A stretch of 39,123 nt of DNA from CAZVXI01 sp964631295. GTDB lineage: Bacteria; Planctomycetota; Phycisphaerae; Phycisphaerales; SM1A02. Under the pieces are notes generated by a model. The model saw nothing but the letters and a program-made list of their open reading frames with translations. It was not told where the DNA came from and ran no database searches. The position numbers and the translations under genes were made by a program. How positions within the stretch are numbered: position 1 is the stretch's first letter; the number at the start of each line of letters is the position of its first letter. Of this stretch, positions 33,968 through 39,123 are shown piece after piece. Location of the stretch: assembly GCA_964631295.1 (NCBI GenBank), contig CAZVXI010000006.1, positions 1 through 39,123 of the forward strand. Reading direction: 5' to 3'.

Positions 33968-35395
33968 ATGAGCCAAACCCCGCACCATCCGGAAGACCTT
34001 CACACGCAGGACGCTGGCCCGCGTGCGTCTGAGCAGACGGTCTCGAACGAATCGCCTGATGTGACGCCCGACAATCCGGAGAACGCCGTCGAGGGTGTGG
34101 CGGATTCGGTCGAGCAACTTGCGGAAGCCATCGATGAGTCGGGCGATGCGCAAGAAATGCACGATGAGGACATCAGCGCTGCGATTGATGCTGCATTTGT
34201 CTCAATCAATGAGCTTGAGGTTGAGACCGAGCGCGCCCGGAATGATGCCTCTGCCGATCAGGTTGATGCCGAACTCGAATCACAGGAGGTTCCCGACGTC
34301 GCTGACGAATCGCCAGCGCATCAACCGGTCGATGACGCAGCCGGCGCAGAAGTGAGTGAGCAAGCAGACGCGGCATTGCCGGCGGAAGATGATGCCGGGA
34401 ACCTGGTGGCTGAGCAATCGACCGACGCCGAAGATGAAGGACCCATCGATAATTCGCAGGCCGAGACCGACCCGCAGATGCTCGAACTGCTCGAGGCCAT
34501 CGAACAACTCAATACATCGCAGGAGATGACAACCGACGCACCGCAGCCTGCCGAAAATCTCGACGACATTGTTGCGGAAGCGATGGCCGAGCAGATCGCA
34601 CAGGAAGGTGCGGCAGAACCGAGCGCGGAATCGTCTGGCGGGTCGCAACCGACGCATCCCCCCGAGCCGCCCCTGAGCAGTATCGAGAATCCCGCGACTG
34701 AATCTCAGGAGCAAGACGATCTTGAAGCGATCAGCGGTTCATTTGTTGATCCTGAGACGGTGATTGAGTCGGCCACTGATAAAGATGATTCCAACCCGCT
34801 GACTCCTGCGGATGAAGACGACCCCTACGCTGCGCCAACGTTCGATGATGATCCCAGTGCTGCAAGCCCGGATCAGCACGAGCCAACCCACGCTGACCAG
34901 ACGCCAACTGATGAAGTCGAGGCCGATCCGTATGCGGCACATGTTTTCGATGAACAGCCGGCGTCAGCGGCGGATCCCGCTGCGTCGGACGAGACACAAC
35001 CAGCAACGCAACCGCCCGTTGACGATCCGTATGCTGCGCCAGCGTTTGATGAACCAACGCCGACAGCAGCGGTTACGACCGAGGCTGCAGTCGGAACGGA
35101 TCCGGCAGAACACTCGACCCATGAACCCGATGCTGCACCCGAAGTGGCAACGACTGACGAGCCCGATGCTGCTTCCGAAACGGTCGCCGTCCCGACTGAG
35201 CCGTCCCTGACCGCCCGCCTCGTGGAACTGACTGCACCTGTTGAGCCAGCGATTCGCGCTGTTCTGGAGCCGCTGAGTGCCCCGCTGCGATTCGTGCCGA
35301 CGCCACTTCGCAGTGTCGTGGATGTCGTCGCCTTGTCGTTGCCTGTCTGGGTGCCGATCGTGTGGATTCTGCTCTGGTACATGCACCGCGGATAA
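33968..35395 (+). CDS. Acidic low-complexity protein with DPYAA repeats and a C-terminal membrane anchor
   Basis: A 475-residue protein without a recognised family. It is strongly acidic, rich in Asp, Glu, Ala, Pro and Thr, and has no signal peptide, so it starts in the cytoplasm. Three imperfect copies of DPYAAxxFDE occur at about residues 283, 318 and 351 (DDPYAAPTFDD, ADPYAAHVFDE, DDPYAAPAFDE). The last 45 residues change character: PAIRAVLEPLSAPLRFVPTP is amphipathic, and SLPVWVPIVWILLWYM (about 453-468) is a single transmembrane helix. The protein is therefore probably tail-anchored with its acidic part in the cytoplasm. It may bind a basic partner or metal through the repeats; this is inference. 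No Shine-Dalgarno sequence precedes the ATG. Confidence 0.6.
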   Translation: MSQTPHHPEDLHTQDAGPRASEQTVSNESPDVTPDNPENAVEGVADSVEQLAEAIDESGDAQEMHDEDISAAIDAAFVSINELEVETERARNDASADQVDAELESQEVPDVADESPAHQPVDDAAGAEVSEQADAALPAEDDAGNLVAEQSTDAEDEGPIDNSQAETDPQMLELLEAIEQLNTSQEMTTDAPQPAENLDDIVAEAMAEQIAQEGAAEPSAESSGGSQPTHPPEPPLSSIENPATESQEQDDLEAISGSFVDPETVIESATDKDDSNPLTPADEDDPYAAPTFDDDPSAASPDQHEPTHADQTPTDEVEADPYAAHVFDEQPASAADPAASDETQPATQPPVDDPYAAPAFDEPTPTAAVTTEAAVGTDPAEHSTHEPDAAPEVATTDEPDAASETVAVPTEPSLTARLVELTAPVEPAIRAVLEPLSAPLRFVPTPLRSVVDVVALSLPVWVPIVWILLWYMHRG

Positions 35396-35548
35396 AGTGG
35401 CCAGGCTCGGCATGATGTGCGCTGCCGTGGTTCTCATCGTTGCGTTCCTCACAAATGCTGATTGCGAAAACCTTATCGCGCCGATGTCGTCGGCTCCGCC
35501 ATCCGTGCGCACGGCGCGCCGATGGCTGAGAAGACGAAAGGTCGTGCC

Positions 35549-36322
35549 ATGTCGAGCAAGAAACAGGTGATGCAGGTCGAGCGCGAGTTTGCAGAGTTGT
35601 ATCAGCGGTGTCAGCCGTTCACAATGTGCGATCTGCTCAAGTGCCACAACCTGTACAAGGCGGTGTGCTATATCACACAGGCCGGCATTGAAGGTGCGCT
35701 TGTCGAATGCGGGGTGTGGCGCGGTGGCTGCTCCATGATCATGGCCATGACTGCATCACTGCGAAGCGCATCCGATCGTGAAATCCATCTGTACGACACG
35801 TTTGCAGGCATGACCGAACCAACCGAAGCCGATGTCAAGTTTACGGGTGAGTCGGCTGAACCAACCTGGCACGAGAAGCAAAACGGCGATCACAACGAAT
35901 GGTGCTACGCCTCGCTTGAGGAAGTTCAGTCGAATATGGCGAGCACCGGATACCCCAGTGAACGCGTGCGATACATTCAGGGCCCGGTCGAGCAGACGAT
36001 TCCAGAGCTGTTGCCTGATCGCATCGCACTGTTGCGACTCGATACGGATTTTTATGAGTCCACCTGGCACGAACTCGAGCACTTGTATCCGCGGCTCGCG
36101 CCTGGCGGTGTGCTCATCCTCGACGACTACAACTACTGGCAGGGCCAGCGGTCGGCTGCGATAGAGTACTTCGCGGACAAAGGTGTGCACATCATGCTGA
36201 CGTTCGTGAGCACGAGCGCGACGGGTGTGAAGGTTCCGCCGCATGGCTTGACACGCCGCGAGCGCGAGGCCCGCAAGGCCGGCCAGCAGGTCGATCCGCG
36301 CATGGGTGTTGCCGTCGCCTGA
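35549..36322 (+). CDS. TylF/MycF-type O-methyltransferase
   Basis: A 257-residue SAM-dependent methyltransferase of the macrocin O-methyltransferase (TylF) family. The SAM region begins with GALVECGVWRGGCSMIMA, followed by YDTFAGMTEPTEAD. A metal-binding-type Asp appears in LRLDTDFYEST, and LDDYNYWQGQRSA is the usual close of these Mg-dependent sugar methyltransferases. Members methylate sugar hydroxyls in glycans or antibiotics. No sugar cluster is near, so polysaccharide modification is a guess. The ORF extends further up (ATG 35522 also possible); I use ATG 35549, which has AAAGG 7 nt upstream. It overlaps no other gene. Confidence 0.85.
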   Translation: MSSKKQVMQVEREFAELYQRCQPFTMCDLLKCHNLYKAVCYITQAGIEGALVECGVWRGGCSMIMAMTASLRSASDREIHLYDTFAGMTEPTEADVKFTGESAEPTWHEKQNGDHNEWCYASLEEVQSNMASTGYPSERVRYIQGPVEQTIPELLPDRIALLRLDTDFYESTWHELEHLYPRLAPGGVLILDDYNYWQGQRSAAIEYFADKGVHIMLTFVSTSATGVKVPPHGLTRREREARKAGQQVDPRMGVAVA

Positions 36323-36855
36323 TCCCGCGGGCACCGGTTGTATTCACTTGTCAAAGGGCAGCGCTTCAGTGTGACTTTTTTCGGCGATCACACTGCCACG
36401 CGAAGGACCACGACCATCCGCACCGCCGGGCAGCAATCCGAATCGTGTTTCCACCCACTGCGTTGTTGGACGTCAATGTCTCAGGCATGATCGTCGGGTG
36501 CAGTCGAGTGCTCGTTGTTGCCGGTGCTGATCTCCTTCATAAAACGGCTTGTCCGATCGTGTCCGACATTCCTGCCGGCGTCCTCTGCAATTGGATCAGC
36601 GAGCGCATGTGTGCGCGCAGATGCGTGCATCCGACCCAGCCCAAACCCGCTCAGATTTCCAAACCATTGCAACGCAGGGGGAAAGGAAAATGAGAAATCT
36701 CAGATTTCCCCGCGATCACGCCTGCAATTGTGGGCCCTTCTGCGCGCGCAAATGCGCCGATCAGGGCTGCGTGAGACCAACGCGAGCGTCTCTTCACACT
36801 GGCACCGCCCCCTCGATCGCAGTACACGCGTGCCAGATCATCGGGAGGTTCACAT
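36323..36855 (+). other. 533-nt intergenic region with inverted and direct repeats
   Basis: I find no gene here. CAGTGTGA (36367-36374) and TCACACTG (36388-36395) form an 8-bp hairpin with a T-rich 13-nt loop. GAAATCTCAGATTTC (36694-36708) is a 7+1+7 palindrome, and the 11-mer CTCAGATTTCC occurs twice (36650-36660 and 36699-36709), 49 nt apart. A GGGGGAAAGGAAAATG start-like signal at about 36678 opens an ORF that only reaches into the next gene in another frame, so I do not call it. These repeats may be operator or leader structures for the membrane-protein operon that begins at 36856. Confidence 0.45.
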
Positions 36856-37251
36856 ATGGTTATCTGGTCTGGATTGGGATGGGTGCCGGTGGTGCTGCTC
36901 ATCGCGATTGGCGTTGGGCTCACAGCGATCACGGGTCCCGAAGTGTTCGACGAGTCTGCCTGGCCTGTGGTGCTCGCGTTCATCATCACCGCGCTGCTCA
37001 CGTTTGGGCTTGGCTGGTGGCTGCGGCAGCGGGCGGCCTCGCTTGTCGACCCACAGACGGGCAGGAAAGTTCGTCAGAAGCATGGCCACACGCTGTTCTT
37101 CATCCCCATGGAATATGCATCAGTCGGGTTGCTGATTCTTGGAATTGGCATCGCACTCTTTTACGAACCGCAGCCGTCTGCACAAGCGCCGCAGCAATCA
37201 AATCAGCCCATCGTTGACGGTGGAGTTACTCCGGAGGAGGCGCCCAATTGA
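36856..37251 (+). CDS. Small membrane protein, first of a paralogous pair
   Basis: A 131-residue protein with three probable transmembrane segments (about 5-24, 36-55 and 84-103) and a Pro/Gln-rich soluble tail. Family unknown. It aligns with the next gene: GLGWVPVVL vs GYGWIALLA, ESAWPVVLAF vs QSTWPVSIAL, DPQTGRKV vs HPETADRV, and KHGHTLFFIPMEYASVG vs KHRLFWMPMDYAGIA. The conserved 'H-L-F-x-P-M-(E/D)-Y' motif before the last helix is the best landmark. GGGAGG lies 7 nt before the ATG. Its last four bases overlap the TTG start of the next gene as TTGA, so translation is coupled. Confidence 0.55.
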   Translation: MVIWSGLGWVPVVLLIAIGVGLTAITGPEVFDESAWPVVLAFIITALLTFGLGWWLRQRAASLVDPQTGRKVRQKHGHTLFFIPMEYASVGLLILGIGIALFYEPQPSAQAPQQSNQPIVDGGVTPEEAPN

Positions 37252-37571
37252 TCTGCGCGGGCTATGGCTGGATTGCACTTCTCGCCATCTCCACCGTGGC
37301 CGGACTCACGGAGAACCTCTCCCGCGATCCTGAGGCGATGGAACAAAGCACCTGGCCCGTGAGCATCGCGCTGCTCGCGATGGCCTGGCCCGTGTTCTTC
37401 CTTGGCCGATGGACGCGCAGTCTCGAACCGAAACTCTACCTTCACCCGGAGACGGCCGACCGCGTGAGCATCGAGCAGAAACACCGGTTGTTCTGGATGC
37501 CGATGGACTACGCAGGGATTGCGATGATCGCCATCGGCATGGTGGCCATGGCAGCGGAGGTGTTGGATTGA
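37248..37571 (+). CDS. Small membrane protein, second of a paralogous pair
   Basis: A 107-residue protein with three hydrophobic segments, homologous to its upstream neighbour but lacking the Pro/Gln-rich tail. The start codon is TTG (37248), inside the TTGA overlap with the previous stop; GGAGGAGG lies 8 nt upstream, and no ATG/GTG is available before the conserved GYGW region. Its own stop overlaps the next gene's TTG as TTGA. The pair therefore arose by tandem duplication, and the two proteins could form a hetero-oligomer. Function unknown. Confidence 0.55.
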   Translation: MICAGYGWIALLAISTVAGLTENLSRDPEAMEQSTWPVSIALLAMAWPVFFLGRWTRSLEPKLYLHPETADRVSIEQKHRLFWMPMDYAGIAMIAIGMVAMAAEVLD

Positions 37572-38950
37572 ACCTGACGCATGGCTTCGAACGCCCCGGG
37601 CCGCAATGGAAGCGCGAGCTGCGTTACATGCTGCGCCCGGAACAGCGGCGTATCGATGAACTGCAGTTCATGTCGCGCGAGATGTATGACCGGATTGCGC
37701 AGTTTCCGCTTGTTCATATTCTCCCGCCGTTCGATGCTGAATCGTCAAGTGAAAGTGAACGCTTCCTTGCATTGGGGCTGTCGCGGCAGTTGATCCGGAA
37801 CCTCATGCTGGTTCGGAATATGTCCATCCGTGGCCCGGAAGACAGCAGCCGACGGTCGTATGATCAGGTTGCCGTTGCGCTGCAGCGTGAACCGGAAGAC
37901 ATTCTGATCACTGGCGTTGTGAAGATGGAATCTGGTCTGCGCTGCGATTTCGAGATTCATCGGCGCGATCAGAAGCCGCAGAAGGTGCTCGTACAGCAGC
38001 GCGAGTTCAGCGACTTCCTCGAATCATGCACGCGCAAGCTTGCATCCGCCCTCAAGGCAGACGTCAGCGATCTCACCGAGGCCGGCTGGAAGGTCGGGCA
38101 ACCAGCGAAACTGGAGACGGTCGTTGGGTATGGTGGATTGATAGACGCGGGTGAACATAAGCCCGCTGCGAATATCGAATCGATTCTTGATGCAGACGCC
38201 GGGTTCAGCATGGCCTCAGCAACCGTCAGCGATGACAAGCCAGCCGAGCGTCACATTCAGAATCGTGCGATGCAGCACGATGCATTCAACGCGCAGTTGA
38301 TGTGGCAGTTGTCAATGTCGGCCTTCGATGTGGATATGGACTTCGATATGCTCTCGTTCAGGTTCAAGAAGCGGGCTGTGGAACTGTCGCCCGGGCATGG
38401 CAAGGCCCATATGTGCATGCCGCACAATGGTGCGAACGATATTGCTTACATGCTTCCGCATTCCTGGCTGGGATATTACCTTTTGCCCACAAACGCATTT
38501 GCGATCAACAACCTGATTGCATACATGCGCGACGATCCCGAGGGGTCGCAGCAGCGCGAGATATTGATGCGACTCGCCTTTGAAGCCATTTATTATGATC
38601 GAGACAACCCTGACGGCTACGAACGGCTGATCGAACTGTACAACGAAGATCATCGATATGCTGACGCCCTGCATGTGTCCGAGGCCTTGCTGGATATCTA
38701 CGAAGAAATGAGTGAGCGGACACGATTTACCATCGCGCAGAGTGAGCAGGGGAGCGCGTGGCTCGAAGAGGGATGGGATCCGGCCGTCGGGCATCGCAAA
38801 CGCATGGATGAACTGCGGGCAAAGATTGCGGCGGGGGAGGGGAAGCCGGCATCGGGTCACGGAGATGCGACACCTTCGACAGACGAAGACGCGTCAACCT
38901 CACACGAGGCGATGACAGAACCCGCTGCGACGCGGGCTGCTCATGACTGA
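37568..38950 (+). CDS. TolB-N/FlgO-like domain protein with TPR-like C-terminus
   Basis: A 460-residue cytoplasmic protein. The start is TTG 37568 (TTGA overlap with the preceding stop, GGAGG 7-8 nt upstream); the ORF is open further up but only in another gene's frame. Residues about 30-180 resemble the TolB-N/FlgO-type domain seen in adenylate-cyclase-associated proteins: LVHILPPF, ERFLALGLSRQLIRNLM, RNMSIRGPEDSS, PEDILITGVVKMESGLRCDF. The C-terminal part is helical and TPR-like ('EAIYYDRDNPDGYERLIELY', 'DALHVSEALLDIYEEM'), ending in a disordered Ser/Thr/Asp tail. It is the third gene of a coupled operon with two membrane proteins and probably works at them. Its last 10 nt overlap lipA on the other strand. 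Confidence 0.5.
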   Translation: MNLTHGFERPGPQWKRELRYMLRPEQRRIDELQFMSREMYDRIAQFPLVHILPPFDAESSSESERFLALGLSRQLIRNLMLVRNMSIRGPEDSSRRSYDQVAVALQREPEDILITGVVKMESGLRCDFEIHRRDQKPQKVLVQQREFSDFLESCTRKLASALKADVSDLTEAGWKVGQPAKLETVVGYGGLIDAGEHKPAANIESILDADAGFSMASATVSDDKPAERHIQNRAMQHDAFNAQLMWQLSMSAFDVDMDFDMLSFRFKKRAVELSPGHGKAHMCMPHNGANDIAYMLPHSWLGYYLLPTNAFAINNLIAYMRDDPEGSQQREILMRLAFEAIYYDRDNPDGYERLIELYNEDHRYADALHVSEALLDIYEEMSERTRFTIAQSEQGSAWLEEGWDPAVGHRKRMDELRAKIAAGEGKPASGHGDATPSTDEDASTSHEAMTEPAATRAAHD

Positions 38951-39123
38951 CCATTGCGCCCAGCTCGCGCGCTGGCGATCAGTTCCTTCATCGTCGCATG
39001 CACATGGGCGCGTTCGGGGCTGAGTTTCGCTGCCTGTTCTTCCGCGTGATAGGAACTGCGCACCAGTGCGCCGGACTCGACCACCTTGAAGCCGCGCGCG
39101 AGACCTTCTTCGCGATACCAGTC
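38941..39123 (-). CDS. lipA: Lipoyl synthase, C-terminal part (truncated by the window)
   Basis: The minus-strand frame is open from the right edge to a TGA at 38941-38943, giving 60 residues. The sequence DWYREEGLARGFKVVESGAL followed by VRSSYHAEEQ is the C-terminus of lipoyl synthase (family form GFxxVxSGPLVRSSYHAD; the Pro is Ala here). The radical-SAM core lies outside the window. The enzyme inserts two sulfurs into the octanoyl group of lipoyl-dependent proteins. Its last 10 nt overlap the end of the TolB-N/TPR-like gene, which is convergent. Confidence 0.9.
   Translation of the reverse strand, partial: DWYREEGLARGFKVVESGALVRSSYHAEEQAAKLSPERAHVHATMKELIASARAGRNGQS

Noticed and set aside
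32801..34162. 453-residue minus-strand ORF opposite the sarcosine-oxidase-like gene
   Set aside because: No recognisable domain; the opposite strand has full family motifs, including the FAD cysteine.
36681..37217. ORF beginning at a strong-looking ribosome-binding site near 36678-36690
   Set aside because: It runs into the first membrane protein in another frame, with no family match and shadow-like Cys/His/Arg content.

Overview
The window is GC-rich chromosomal DNA. It looks like a planctomycete, most likely of the Phycisphaerae type. The reasons are a PEP-CTERM-like anchored protein with a 'PAP' variant tail, a very large secreted G8/PKD protein ending in dockerin-like repeats, a CRTAC/UnbV-type lipoprotein, PilZ proteins, and many short operons mixed with taxon-restricted hypothetical genes. 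I see no insertion sequence, phage gene, integrase or CRISPR array. The taxonomic placement is inference from gene content only.

Layout. 1-5 kb: the 3' end of an outer-membrane porin-like gene, then on the minus strand an L,D-transpeptidase, 5-formyltetrahydrofolate cyclo-ligase overlapping rarA, and a PD-(D/E)XK nuclease fused to an EVE-type reader domain (a candidate modification-sensing defence enzyme). 5-9.5 kb: glmS translationally coupled to a DsbD-N-like lipoprotein, then a Ysc84/SYLF lipoprotein and a polytopic membrane protein on the minus strand. 9.5-15 kb: a secreted hypothetical protein overlapping folP, then trxA with a clear terminator, then a secreted S9 peptidase. 15-20.4 kb: a transglutaminase lipoprotein, a tiny His-rich EHP-repeat lipoprotein, an unexplained minus-strand terminator, an HTH-TPR protein, a PEP-CTERM-like protein, tRNA-Ala(GGC), and a HEPN-like protein. 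20.6-30.8 kb: the large G8 protein, a PilZ-VOC fusion, a second S9 peptidase, and the UnbV-type FG-GAP lipoprotein. 30.8-39 kb: threonine synthase-like enzyme, a single-domain PilZ protein, a sarcosine-oxidase-like flavoenzyme, an acidic repeat protein with a C-terminal membrane anchor, a TylF-like methyltransferase, a coupled operon of two paralogous small membrane proteins plus a TolB-N/TPR-like protein, and the 3' end of lipA.

Themes. Much of the content serves the cell envelope and outside of the cell: wall cross-linking, amino-sugar supply, lipoproteins, secreted peptidases, an anchored surface protein and a dockerin-bearing giant. Folate enzymes (cyclo-ligase, folP) occur in two separate places. 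Gene packing is tight, with ATGA, GTGA and two successive TTGA stop/start overlaps. Several genes have a TANNNT hexamer 6-7 nt before the start codon and no Shine-Dalgarno sequence, which suggests leaderless transcription. The most promising possibly undescribed elements are the EVE-nuclease with a palindrome in its promoter spacer, the coupled membrane-protein triad at 36.9-38.9 kb, the PilZ-VOC fusion, and the orphan terminator upstream of the EHP-repeat lipoprotein.
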